From NCBI RefSeq assembly GCF_039542035.1, contig NZ_BAABHJ010000006.1, forward strand, positions 1 through 64,000: DNA of 64,000 nt. The letters are read 5' to 3'. Under the pieces are notes generated by a model. The model saw only the letters and a list, made by a program, of their open reading frames with translations. It had not been told where the DNA came from and did no database searches. Positions 39,137-46,677 of the stretch are shown here, piece after piece (the first letter of the stretch is position 1; each line of letters opens with the position of its first letter). The translations under genes were made by a program, and so were the position numbers. This stretch comes from Actinoallomurus liliacearum (lineage in GTDB: Bacteria; Actinomycetota; Actinomycetes; Streptosporangiales; Streptosporangiaceae).

Positions 39137-39841
39137 ATGAATCTGCCCGAGATCGTTTCGCGAGACGAGTGGCTGACGGCCCGTAAGGAGCTCCTCGAGG
39201 AGGAGAAAGAGGTGACGCTCCGGCGGGACGCGCTCAACGAGCGACGCCGCGAGCTGCCCATGGTCAAGGTGGACAAGGACTACGTCTTCGAGGGTCCCGA
39301 CGGTAAGACCCGCCTCCTTGACCTGTTCGAGGGCCGCCGCCAGCTCATCGTCTACCACTTCATGTTCGCGCCCGACGACACCGAGGGCCACAACAGCTGC
39401 TCGCTGCTGGTGGACAACATCAGCCACGAGGAGCATCTGCACGCTCTCAATACCACGGTCGCGCTCGTCTCGCGCGCGCCGCTGAGCAGGCTCACGCCGT
39501 TCAAGGAGCGAATGGGCTGGACCATTCCCTGGTATTCGTCCTTCGGCAGCGACTTCAACTACGACTACCACGTCACCAATGACGAGTCCGTCATGCCCGT
39601 GGAGTACAACTACAAGGACAAGGCCACGCTCCTCGAAAAGGGCACGCCCTGGTACATCGACGGAGAATGGCAGGGTCTGAGCGTTTTCCTGCGCGACGGC
39701 GACGACGTCTATCACACGTACTCGACGTACGAACGTGGCCTCGACGCGCTCGTCAACACCTACAGCTATCTGGACCTGACCCCCCTCGGCCGGCAGGCCC
39801 ACGTCACCCAGTTCAGCCTCCACGACGCCTACGCGTCATGA
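39137..39841 (+). CDS. DUF899 family thioredoxin-like protein
   Basis: A 234-aa protein with DUF899 hallmarks: VSRDEWLTARKELLEEEKE, RRRELPMVKVDKDYVFEGPDG, QLIVYHFMFAPDDTEGHNSCSLLVDN, FKERMGWTIPWYSSFGSDFNYDY and GLSVFLRDGDDVYHTYSTYERGLD. The family has a thioredoxin-like fold, and its genes often neighbour sigma factors like the one upstream. ATG 39137 follows CAAGGAATCAG. The biochemical activity is undefined. Confidence 0.88.
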   Translation: MNLPEIVSRDEWLTARKELLEEEKEVTLRRDALNERRRELPMVKVDKDYVFEGPDGKTRLLDLFEGRRQLIVYHFMFAPDDTEGHNSCSLLVDNISHEEHLHALNTTVALVSRAPLSRLTPFKERMGWTIPWYSSFGSDFNYDYHVTNDESVMPVEYNYKDKATLLEKGTPWYIDGEWQGLSVFLRDGDDVYHTYSTYERGLDALVNTYSYLDLTPLGRQAHVTQFSLHDAYAS

Positions 39842-39844
39842 CGA

Positions 39845-39883
39845 GCGTCGGGCCGGGAGCGCCGGCCGCTCCCGGCCCGACGC
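39845..39883 (+). terminator. hairpin terminator after the DUF899 gene
   Basis: 16-bp perfect stem GCGTCGGGCCGGGAGC (39845-39860) with complement at 39868-39883. It begins 4 nt after the stop codon. Confidence 0.75.
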
Positions 39884-39930
39884 CCGCATGCATGAACCGG
39901 TCCGCGCAGTGCGGGGCCGAGGGGTGACTG

Positions 39931-40013
39931 ACCAACGAGCAGCCCGGCGGCGTCACGAGCAGGCGGTCGGGCGCCGCGTCGGGCGCGGCGACCGTCGACC
40001 AGGCGAGCGGGCC
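39931..40013 (-). pseudogene. LysR-type regulator fragment
   Basis: The minus-strand reading contains PDRLLVTPPGCSL preceded by a Val/Ala-rich stretch, matching the effector-domain segment TRDRLLVTPPGCSFRI of the intact LysR protein encoded at 43424-44308. GAGCAGCCCGGCGGCGT is shared exactly. Only about 28 codons survive, abutting the oxidoreductase stop. A decayed paralogous copy rather than a gene. Confidence 0.5.
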
Positions 40014-40018
40014 GAGGG

Positions 40019-40981
40019 CTACGGCGTCAGCACGATTCTGCCGAAGACCTCGCCCGCGTCCATCTTCCGGTGCGCCGGCACGGCCTGTTCCAATGGCAGC
40101 AGTTCATGCACCACCGTGCGCAGTTCGCCGCGGCTCGCGGCGGCGAACTGCGCGGTTCTCACGGCACGGCGATCGGCGTCGGCCACAGTGGCGGCGCTGA
40201 AGGTGGCGAACGACATGGACTTCTGGAAGTCCGCCATCATCTTGGCGCCGAAGTCCGCCGGCGGTTGTCCGCCGACCGCGCCGACGGCCACCATGCGGCC
40301 GTTCGGGTTGAGCTTGGCGAAGAAAGAGGGCATGTCCACACCGGCTACGACGTCGATGATGACGTCGTAGCCCGCGGGAGCGTCCTCGTCTCCCTCCCCG
40401 AAGCGATCCAGCACGTGGGTCGCGCCGAGTTCACGCAGGCGATCGCCGCGCTCGGCCGACGACGTCGTGACCGCCACCGTGCCGGCACCACGACGAGCCG
40501 CGAGCTGGACCGTCATGATCCCGATGCTGCCGGCCGCGCCGCGTACCAGTACCGACTCGCCAGGGGCGAAGTGTGCATGGGAGAGCCCGAAGTGGGCCAC
40601 CACTCCGGAGCTGCCGAGGGTCACCGCGTCGACGGCGGACAGGTCCGCGGGAAGGGGGAGGATCTCCTCGACCGGGGCGACCGCCTGTTCGACGTAGCCG
40701 CCGCCCGTGCCGGTGAACGCCCACACGCGCCGGCCGATCCAGGACGTGTCGACGCGGTCGCCGACCGCGGTCACGGTGCCCGCCACCTCGCCACCGGGGA
40801 TATGCCCCTCCGCGAAACCGTAGGCGGCGAGGGCACCGCTTCGGATCACGGCATCCACGCCGCCGACACCGATCGCCTCCGTGGCGATCAGCACCTGTCC
40901 CTCGGCGGGAGTCGGGGCCGGGAGGTCGATGACCGCCAGACCTTCAGGACTTCCGAACGTCTGGATCGCGACTGCCTTCAA
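40019..40981 (-). CDS. NADP-dependent zinc-binding-type oxidoreductase (quinone reductase family)
   Basis: A 320-aa MDR-superfamily enzyme. The N-terminal GroES-like domain (MKAVAIQTFGSPEGLAVIDL ... GHIPGGEVAGTVTAVGD) precedes a Rossmann domain with VLVRGAAGSIGIMTVQLAARRGAGTVAVTTS (NADPH-binding AxGxxG-like motif). The zinc-ligand cysteines of alcohol dehydrogenases are absent, as in quinone reductases. It is divergent from the TetR gene at 41077 with a 21-bp palindrome between them, so probably repressed by that TetR. Confidence 0.87.
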   Translation of the reverse strand: MKAVAIQTFGSPEGLAVIDLPAPTPAEGQVLIATEAIGVGGVDAVIRSGALAAYGFAEGHIPGGEVAGTVTAVGDRVDTSWIGRRVWAFTGTGGGYVEQAVAPVEEILPLPADLSAVDAVTLGSSGVVAHFGLSHAHFAPGESVLVRGAAGSIGIMTVQLAARRGAGTVAVTTSSAERGDRLRELGATHVLDRFGEGDEDAPAGYDVIIDVVAGVDMPSFFAKLNPNGRMVAVGAVGGQPPADFGAKMMADFQKSMSFATFSAATVADADRRAVRTAQFAAASRGELRTVVHELLPLEQAVPAHRKMDAGEVFGRIVLTP

Positions 40982-41039
40982 TGTCGTCTCCGTGTTCTGG
41001 GCTCGATCGGAACCTCTGGGGCACCGTGGTCCGGACGCT

Positions 41040-41060
41040 AACGGACGCCACCGTCCGGTT
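41040..41060. promoter_or_regulatory. TetR operator candidate (oxidoreductase/TetR)
   Basis: Imperfect palindrome AAcGGACG-ccac-CGTCCgGTT in the 95-bp divergent region between the quinone reductase and tetR genes, 17 bp from the proposed TetR start. Confidence 0.6.
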
Positions 41061-41076
41061 GGCTAAAGTGAGATCG

Positions 41077-41688
41077 GTGACCGGCCGTTTGCCTCACTCC
41101 CTGCGGTCCGACGCCCTCGACAACCGCGAACGCGTCCTCGACGCGGCCCGCGCGCTCTTCGCCGCGGACGGTCTCGATGTGCCGATGCGGGAGATCGCCC
41201 GGCGCGCCGGGGTCGGTCCTGCCACCCTGTACCGCCGCTTCCCGACCAAGCGGCTGCTGGTCACCGAGGTCTTCACGGACGAGATGCGCGCGTGTCACGC
41301 CATCGTTGATCAGGGGCGTGCCCATTCGGATCCGTGGCGGGGCTTCTGCCTCGTGATCGAGAAGCTGTGTGAGCTGCACGCACGCAACCGAGGTTTCACC
41401 GACGCATTCATGGCGACCTTCCCCGACGCGGTGGATCTCGCCGCGGGCCGTGAACACGCGCTGAACTCGATCGCCGAACTGGCCCGCCGCGCCAAGGACA
41501 CCGGCCGCCTACGCCCCGACTTCGTCCTGGACGACCTGATCCTCATGCTCATGGCCAACAGGGGCATCCACGCCACGTCGATGGCCGCCCAGATCACGGC
41601 GTCACGGCGCTTCGCCGCGCTCATGATCCGGGCGTTTCAAGCCCCCGGCGACCAGGCGCCGCCGACGGCATCACGCGAGAACGCCTGA
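41077..41688 (+). CDS. TetR family transcriptional regulator
   Basis: About 203 aa. The TetR helix-turn-helix is NRERVLDAARALFAADGLDVPMREIARRAGVGPATLYRRFPTKRLLVTEVF (residues about 12-62); the C-terminal ligand domain ends RRFAALMIRAFQAPG. The GTG at 41077 is chosen (GTG 41068 also in frame). It is a likely repressor of the divergent oxidoreductase. Confidence 0.9.
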   Translation: MTGRLPHSLRSDALDNRERVLDAARALFAADGLDVPMREIARRAGVGPATLYRRFPTKRLLVTEVFTDEMRACHAIVDQGRAHSDPWRGFCLVIEKLCELHARNRGFTDAFMATFPDAVDLAAGREHALNSIAELARRAKDTGRLRPDFVLDDLILMLMANRGIHATSMAAQITASRRFAALMIRAFQAPGDQAPPTASRENA

Positions 41689-41767
41689 CTACCCCGCCTC
41701 GTCTCGCGTACGACTCAGGCCGAGGGCGTGACCGTGCACGGTGACGGCACGGTCCGTGCGGGAAGGC
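41689..41767. other. intergenic with short proA-like stretch
   Basis: 41722-41760 (GAGGGCGTGACCGTGCACGG...) resembles proA around 36770, with about 32 of 39 bases the same by eye, reading EGVTVHGDGTVRAG against KGVTVHGDAAVRAH. It is too short to annotate as a gene remnant with certainty. Confidence 0.3.
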
Positions 41768-42382
41768 TCAGTGACGTGGGCGCAGTCCGCTCAGTGCGGT
41801 CTCGACGAGACTGTCGGCGTATTCGGGAGTGAGTGCTCCGCTGCGCTGCAGCCATCGGTTGAGGAGTGGTCCCCACACCATCTCCACGGCCACGTCGAGA
41901 TCGAGGTCCTCAGCGAGCTGCCCGGCCCGCTGAGCGCTGCGAAGCCGTCGTTTCTTCATCTCTCTCATCGGTCCGTCCAGCCGTTCTGAGTAGAGCGCGG
42001 CCAGCGCCGGGTCGTGCACGATCTCGGTGTTCAGGGCGCGCATCGGCTCGTCATAGCGCGGATCGTTCAGTTCCTCGATCGTGGCCCGCAGGACCGTCTT
42101 CAGGTCCGCCTCCAGGTCCCCGGTGTCGGGCAGAGCGGGCTCGCCGGTGTCCGCCTGTTCGCCGAGCATGAGAAGAAAGGCGTCGAAGAGGACAGCGCCC
42201 TTGGAGGGCCACCAGCGGTAGATCGTCTGCTTGCCGACACCGGCGCGGGCGGCGATGCTCTCGATGCTCAGTTTGGCGTACCCCACCTCCTGTACCAGCT
42301 CGAACGCCGCGGTGAGGATGGCCCGCCGGGACGCCTCGTTCCGGCGGGACGCGTTCGAGGAGGACATCCGCTGCGTCGTCAT
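41768..42382 (-). CDS. TetR family transcriptional regulator
   Basis: A 204-aa protein. The helix-turn-helix is ASRRAILTAAFELVQEVGYAKLSIESIAARAGVGKQTIYRWWPSKGAVLFDAF (residues about 14-66); the C-terminal TetR_C domain starts ADTGEPALPDTGDLEADLKTVL. ATG 42382 places the gene 132 bp from a divergent SDR gene, with two palindromic candidate operators between, the standard layout for local autoregulated control. Confidence 0.92.
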   Translation of the reverse strand: MTTQRMSSSNASRRNEASRRAILTAAFELVQEVGYAKLSIESIAARAGVGKQTIYRWWPSKGAVLFDAFLLMLGEQADTGEPALPDTGDLEADLKTVLRATIEELNDPRYDEPMRALNTEIVHDPALAALYSERLDGPMREMKKRRLRSAQRAGQLAEDLDLDVAVEMVWGPLLNRWLQRSGALTPEYADSLVETALSGLRPRH

Positions 42383-42409
42383 GCCGTCGAATCTAACAGA
42401 GGTGAGACG

Positions 42410-42480
42410 AGACGGTCCGTCTTGACAGTGTCGAACAGAGGTCGCTACGGTCTCATCCTGAGACGAGACGTATCGTCTCG
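42410..42480. promoter_or_regulatory. two TetR operator candidates upstream of the SDR gene
   Basis: AGACGG-T-CCGTCT (42410-42422) and CGAGACG-TAT-CGTCTCG (42464-42480) are perfect inverted repeats that share the AGACG/CGTCT half-site. GAGACGAG is repeated next to each. They lie between divergent tetR and SDR genes. Confidence 0.72.
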
Positions 42481-42514
42481 ATTGCTGTGAGCGAAAGCAG
42501 AAGGAGTTGCACCT

Positions 42515-43375
42515 TTGCGCACCCCCGCGACGAGTTCTTCCCGCACCTGGTTCATCACCGGAGCCAGTCGCGGCCTGGGTCGTGCGTTCGCCCTCGCCGC
42601 GCTGGAGCGCGGCGATCAGGTGGTCGCCGCGGCCCGCACGATCAGGGCACAGGATTTCGACGGCCGATACGGAAATCGGCTCCTCACCCTCGCCCTCGAC
42701 GTGACCGACCGCGCTGCGGTGTTCGCCGCCGTGCACGCCGCCGTCGCGCGTTTCGGCCGGCTCGACATCGTGGTCAACAACGCCGGGACGATGTCCTCAG
42801 GCATGGTCGAGGAGTTCACCGAGGCCGAGGCGCGCGCTCAGCTGGAGGTCAATCTCTTCGGGGCCATGTGGGTCTGCCAGGCCGTCCTGCCGCACCTGCG
42901 TGCGCAGAGATCCGGTCACATCGTGCAGATCTCCAGCATCGCCGCCCTCGGCGGCTTCCCGAGCACCGGGATGTACAGCGCGAGCAAGTTCGCGCTGGAG
43001 GGAATGAGCGAGGCCCTGGCCATGGAGGTCGCGCCGTTCGGCGTCAAGCTGACCATGGTGCAGCCCGGCGGCTACTGGACCGACCTGTACTCCTCCATGG
43101 CCATGACCTCGCCCATGGAGGAGTACGCCTCCCTGCGCGCCGAGCTGGAGAGGCAGTGGGCCGAGGGCTCGATCGACAGCGAGCCGCGTCTGGCCGCCGA
43201 AGCGCTGCTGAAGTTGGTCGACAGCGAAGATCCGCCGCTGCGGCTGCTGCTCGGCAGCATGGTCTACGACCTCGCCTTCGACATCTCCCGGCGGCGGATG
43301 CGCACCTGGGCGGCCTGGGAACAGGTCAGCCGCGCCGCGGAACACGCCGTCCCCGCCCCCGGAACGACCGGCTGA
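42515..43375 (+). CDS. short-chain dehydrogenase/reductase
   Basis: A 286-aa classical SDR. The NAD(P) motif is TGASRGLGRAFALAAL (residues about 13-28), followed by DVTD, NNAGTMSSG, an active-site Ser in VQISSIAALGG, and YSASK (Tyr and Lys). VQPGGYWTDLYSSMAM follows, as in the DltE-like SDR5 group that includes many oxidoreductases of unknown substrate. It starts with TTG, supported by AAGGAG 8 nt upstream. Regulated by the divergent TetR. Confidence 0.9.
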   Translation: MRTPATSSSRTWFITGASRGLGRAFALAALERGDQVVAAARTIRAQDFDGRYGNRLLTLALDVTDRAAVFAAVHAAVARFGRLDIVVNNAGTMSSGMVEEFTEAEARAQLEVNLFGAMWVCQAVLPHLRAQRSGHIVQISSIAALGGFPSTGMYSASKFALEGMSEALAMEVAPFGVKLTMVQPGGYWTDLYSSMAMTSPMEEYASLRAELERQWAEGSIDSEPRLAAEALLKLVDSEDPPLRLLLGSMVYDLAFDISRRRMRTWAAWEQVSRAAEHAVPAPGTTG

Positions 43376-43423
43376 CCCGCGCACCGGCGTTCCGAGCGCT
43401 CGAGCGAGCGGCGGGTACGGAAA

Positions 43424-44308
43424 TCAGTTGGCCGCCGCTGCCGCCCGCATGTCTCCTGCCGGGGCCGACGCGTCGCGGAGGCCGCCGGCGGCGGCGTACA
43501 GCAGTTCGCGGACGGCGTCCTCGCGGTCGGCCCGCCAGGCGAGGCGCAGCGCGATGTCCGGCGTCACGACCGGATGGCCGACGAGGGCGCCCGAGCGGAG
43601 ATCCTCGGCGACGGCGAACTCCGGCAGCAAGGCCGCGCCGAGGCCCCGGCGCACCCAGCCGTGGATGACGGTGACCGAGGCCAGTTCCGTGCGCTCGCCG
43701 TCGGTGCCCAGCACCCGGTCGGCGATGATGCGGAACGAGCAGCCCGGCGGCGTGACGAGGAGACGGTCCCGGGTCGCCCCGGGCGCGGTGACGAACGCGA
43801 GCGGCACGTCCTCCACGTCGAGGAAGGCCAGCCGGGGCGGCGCGTCGAACCCGAGGTCGCCCACCACCGGGCCGCTGTCCAGCAGCAGCCCGGCGTCGAG
43901 TGAGCCGGCCTCGACGCGGGCGAGGACGTCCCGGCGGTTCAGCGGCGCCACCTCGATACCGAGGTCCGGGCGGCGCGCCGAGAGCCGTTCGACGATGTCG
44001 GGGACCAGCGTGGCGGCGAGCGTCTCCAGCGCCCCGAGCCGTACGACCGGCGGTCGGCCGGTCACCTCGCGGCGCGCCTGATCGGCCTGGTCGAGCAGCC
44101 GCCGTGCCCAGGGTGCCATCCGCCGCCCGGCCTCCGTGAGACGCATGCCATCGGGCGTCCGATCGAACAGCGCGACACCGAGCGACCGCTCCAGCGCTCG
44201 TATCTGCTCCGAGACGGAGGACGGCGCCAGGTCCACGGCGATCGCCGCGTCGGTGACCGTGCCCTCGGTGGCGACGGCGAGGAACGTGCGCAACTGCCGG
44301 AACTCCAC
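43424..44308 (-). CDS. LysR family transcriptional regulator
   Basis: About 294 aa. The N-terminal LysR helix-turn-helix is VEFRQLRTFLAVATEGTVTDAAIAVDLAPSSVSEQIRALERSLGVALFDRT (residues 1-52). The effector domain includes VVRLGALETLAATLVPDIVERLSARRPDLGIEV and RLAWRADREDAVRELLYAA. The GTG at 44308 overlaps AGG spacing. It is divergent from the MFS gene (109 bp), its probable target. A fragment of a paralogue exists at 39.9 kb. Confidence 0.9.
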   Translation of the reverse strand: MEFRQLRTFLAVATEGTVTDAAIAVDLAPSSVSEQIRALERSLGVALFDRTPDGMRLTEAGRRMAPWARRLLDQADQARREVTGRPPVVRLGALETLAATLVPDIVERLSARRPDLGIEVAPLNRRDVLARVEAGSLDAGLLLDSGPVVGDLGFDAPPRLAFLDVEDVPLAFVTAPGATRDRLLVTPPGCSFRIIADRVLGTDGERTELASVTVIHGWVRRGLGAALLPEFAVAEDLRSGALVGHPVVTPDIALRLAWRADREDAVRELLYAAAGGLRDASAPAGDMRAAAAAN

Positions 44309-44416
44309 GCTGACCTGGCCTTTCGGTTCTACCGAACGGGGCGTTCGCCGCCGCCGGTGGAGGGGAACGGGTGGGTGCCGCGACTGTGGGCGCATCCCAT
44401 TCTCCTGGAGTCGCAC

Positions 44417-45685
44417 GTGTCCACCCAAACCCTTCCGATCTCCTCCCGGGCGAGCCGGCTGTTCGGTCTCTCGCTCGGCTACTTCCTGGTGCTGCTGGAC
44501 ACCACCGTCCTGACCGTCGCCCTGCCCGATCTGCGTGCCTCGCTCGGCGGCGGGGTCGCCGGGCTGCAGTGGGCGGTCACCGGTTACACGGTGACGTTCG
44601 CCGCGCTGTTGCCGACCGCCGGCGCGGTGTCGGACCGGTTCGGCGCGCACCGGGTGTTCGCCGCGGGCGTCGCCGCGTTCGGCCTGGTGTCCCTGCTCAG
44701 CGCGGCGGCGCCGAACCTGTCCGTCCTCGTCGTCCTGCGCGCCGTGCTCGGCGCGGCGGGCGCGCTGTGCCTGCCGAGCTCACTGGCGATCATCACCCGG
44801 CTGTACCCCGTTCCGGCCGAGCGTGGCCGTGCCCTCGGCGCCTGGGCGGCGATCACGGGATGCGCGCTGGCGGCCGGTCCGGTCGCGGGCGGGCTGCTGG
44901 TGTCGGTCGGCGGCTGGCGGGCGGTGTTCCTCGTGAACGTCCCGGTGGCGCTGCTCAGCCTCCTGCTCGTCCGCGACATCCGGGTTCCCGCGACCGGACG
45001 GGACATCGACTGGTGGGCCCAGCTCATGGCCTGCGCCTTCCTGGCCGTGCTCACCGACGCCATCGTCGACCGGCGCGTCGTCTCGGCGATCGCGGCGGCG
45101 GTCCTCGCCGTGGTCATGGTCGTCGTGGAGCGGCGCAGCGCGTCCCCGGCCGTCCCCGGCGCGGTGATCGCCGAGCCGGGCGTGCGCCGGGGCCTGATCG
45201 CCGGCGCGGCGGTGAACTTCGCGCTGTCGGGCGGCCTGTTCGTGCTGACCCTGTCGCTCCAGCGTCACCTGGGACCGGTGGCCACCGGCCTGGCGTTCCT
45301 GCCGCTGACGCTGCCGACCGCGTTCAACCCGCTGGTCACCGGCCGGCTGGTCGCGCGGTACGGGCCGCGCCCGCCGGTCCTGGCCGGACTGACCCTGCTC
45401 ACCCTCGGCTGCCTCGCCGCGACCCCGGTGCCGTGGCTCGGCATGCTCCTGATCGGCTTCGGCGTGTCCTTCTCCCTGCCCGCCCTGGTCACCGGGGTCG
45501 TGCAGGCGGCGCCGGAGGGCGCGGCGGGCGTCGCGAGCGGCCTGCTGAACGCGGTCCGCCAGGTCGGCGCCACCCTGGGCGTCGCGGTGATGGGCGGCTT
45601 GGCGAGCGGAACCGCGTTCGTCGTCGCGGCGGCCCTCTGCCTGGTGGCGGCCCTCACCCTGGCCCTCGGCGCCCGCCGCTCCTGA
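44417..45685 (+). CDS. MFS transporter
   Basis: About 422 aa, with about 12 helices. Motif A-like segment DRFGAHRVFAAGVA (residues about 57-70), LDTTVLTVALPDL and LQWAVTGYTVTFAALLPTAGAVSDRFG in helices 1-2, as in drug/multidrug exporters (DHA2-like), and GAWAAITGCALAAGPVAGGLLV (motif C). GTG 44417 is preferred because GGAG lies 6 nt upstream; the GTG/ATG 44357 extension lacks that. Probably under the divergent LysR. Substrate unknown. Confidence 0.88.
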   Translation: MSTQTLPISSRASRLFGLSLGYFLVLLDTTVLTVALPDLRASLGGGVAGLQWAVTGYTVTFAALLPTAGAVSDRFGAHRVFAAGVAAFGLVSLLSAAAPNLSVLVVLRAVLGAAGALCLPSSLAIITRLYPVPAERGRALGAWAAITGCALAAGPVAGGLLVSVGGWRAVFLVNVPVALLSLLLVRDIRVPATGRDIDWWAQLMACAFLAVLTDAIVDRRVVSAIAAAVLAVVMVVVERRSASPAVPGAVIAEPGVRRGLIAGAAVNFALSGGLFVLTLSLQRHLGPVATGLAFLPLTLPTAFNPLVTGRLVARYGPRPPVLAGLTLLTLGCLAATPVPWLGMLLIGFGVSFSLPALVTGVVQAAPEGAAGVASGLLNAVRQVGATLGVAVMGGLASGTAFVVAAALCLVAALTLALGARRS

Positions 45686-45691
45686 GACGCG

Positions 45692-45725
45692 AAGAACCCA
45701 CGACCCGGGCGTCGTGGGTTCTTTC
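45692..45725 (+). terminator. terminator after the MFS gene
   Basis: 13-bp perfect stem AAGAACCCACGAC (45692-45704) with complement 45711-45723 and a T-containing tail (CTTTC). It works on both strands between the MFS gene and the leftward DUF397 fragment. Confidence 0.8.
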
Positions 45726-45735
45726 ACTCGATGGA

Positions 45736-45834
45736 TCAGACGTCTTGGAGTCTGACTTCAACGCAGTTGCTCGTACCGTCGTTCCCGCTCCGAGAGGACT
45801 TTTGCCAGCCATCGTCCGTGATGAGTTTCTGCAT
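45736..45834 (-). CDS. truncated DUF397 protein (32 aa)
   Basis: Minus-strand ATG 45834 overlaps the stop of the DUF5753 fragment (TGATG), with GAAGGAGTTG as its Shine-Dalgarno sequence. The product begins MQKLITDDGWQKSSRSGNDG and continues TSNCVEVRLQDV, then stops. This is the DUF397 first half only, cut after CVEV as in the copy at 10359. The full domain is about 60 aa. The remaining C-terminal part is not found downstream, where the MFS terminator lies. Confidence 0.65.
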   Translation of the reverse strand: MQKLITDDGWQKSSRSGNDGTSNCVEVRLQDV

Positions 45835-46025
45835 CACAACTCCTTCATCAGCTTCTCGATCAGCTCAAGTGATGCGCATTCCGGAAAGGCTGATTGGCCG
45901 ATTCGGTCGTATCTGCCCCAATACTCCCGAACCTCAGATGGAGACTCTACAAGACGCCCTCTGCCTGAGGCTTCGGTGGGCCCGTCTCCCTCCGAAAGGA
46001 GCCGAATTCTCTTGATCCCTGGCAT
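45834..46025 (-). pseudogene. DUF5753/XRE regulator C-terminal fragment
   Basis: The 63-codon reading ends SPSEVREYWGRYDRIGQSAF ... ECASLELIEKLMKEL, which matches the end of DUF5753 proteins (a final helix before a DUF397 start). No HTH or DUF5753 core precedes it. The 5' side runs into palindromic repeat copy E, so the first about 220 codons are missing. The ATG falls inside the repeat and may be adventitious. Confidence 0.6.
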
Positions 46026-46061
46026 TCACTGCGCCCTAGCTGCGGCAACGGCCAGGGATCA
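46013..46061. repeat. palindromic intergenic repeat, copy E
   Basis: TGATCCCTGGCATTCACTGC, then a middle containing CCTAGCTGC, then GGCAACGGCCAGGGATCACG. Outer arms TGATCCCTGG / CCAGGGATCA are exact inverted repeats. It lies at the 5' breakpoint of the DUF5753 fragment. Confidence 0.85.
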
Positions 46062-46136
46062 CGCGGCGGTGGGAAAGGAGAGGCCATGATCGGCGTCTCA
46101 TGGGTTTGAGCTTTGTGCCGTTGGCGTCATGTCTGT

Positions 46137-46270
46137 TCAGGGCAGTAGCGCCAGCTTGCCCACGGTGGCCCGTGCTTCCAGGTCCGCGAGTGCCTTCGGT
46201 CCCTCGGCCAGTTCATAGGTGGTGGGCCGGCCGGGGCCGAGGGCTCCGGCCGCGAGCAGCCCGAGCATCT
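46137..46270 (-). pseudogene. quinone oxidoreductase C-terminal fragment
   Basis: Minus-strand reading MLGLLAAGALGPGRPTTYEL followed by AEGPKALADLEARATVGKLALLP is the characteristic C-terminus of MDR/quinone oxidoreductases (PLxEAxxALxxLExRxTxGKxVLxP). Only about 44 codons remain and no upstream catalytic domain is attached. Confidence 0.6.
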
Positions 46271-46334
46271 CGCCGCCACGCCATCGACGACGGCCCAGGC
46301 CGGTGACCCACTTGGCCGCGGCCATGCCGGCCTC

Positions 46335-46563
46335 GAAGTCCGGGCGCGCCGACGGCCTGGGCCTGCAGAGCAGACCGCGCCTGTACTGGGGGCACGACGG
46401 TGACATGTTCGGGTTAAAGACGATGGGCGGTGTCACACCGGACGGCCGGGCGGTGACCGTGATGGCGGATCTCGACCGGGCGGCAGCAACGCTCAAGCCA
46501 CCGACATGCACACCGCCGTCACCGCGGCCTTGTGCGAGAGCGGTTCCCCCGAAGCCCCGCTGA
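46335..46563 (+). pseudogene. serine hydrolase (beta-lactamase family) C-terminal fragment
   Basis: The plus strand reads GLGLQSRPRLYWGHDGDMFG followed by LKTMGGVTPDGRAVTVMADL, then in another frame ATDMHTAVTAALCESGSPEA to a TGA. The HxG...GGxTPDGRxVTV segment matches the end of class C-like serine hydrolases (the HxG motif that completes the active site). The SxxK half is absent, and a frameshift lies near 46490. Relic. Confidence 0.6.
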
Positions 46564-46605
46564 GACGCGGGGCGTGGCGCCATCATGAGGCGCCCAGACC
46601 TTGTC

Positions 46606-46656
46606 CTTGATCCCTGGCGTTCACTGGGCCGTAGCAGCAGCGACGACCAGTGATCA
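46606..46656. repeat. palindromic intergenic repeat, copy F
   Basis: CTTGATCCCTGGCGTTCACTG, then GGGCCGTAGCAGC, then AGCGACGACCAGTGATCATG. One mismatch in the right arm (CCAGTGATCA). Same family as copy E, 590 bp away. Confidence 0.8.
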
Positions 46657-46677
46657 TGTCGCGGCGGGCGGCGCCCC

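Noticed and set aside
40019..45685. Biosynthetic gene cluster made of the oxidoreductase, SDR, MFS and regulators
   Set aside because: No core biosynthetic enzyme; the genes form separate regulator-target pairs with their own operators.
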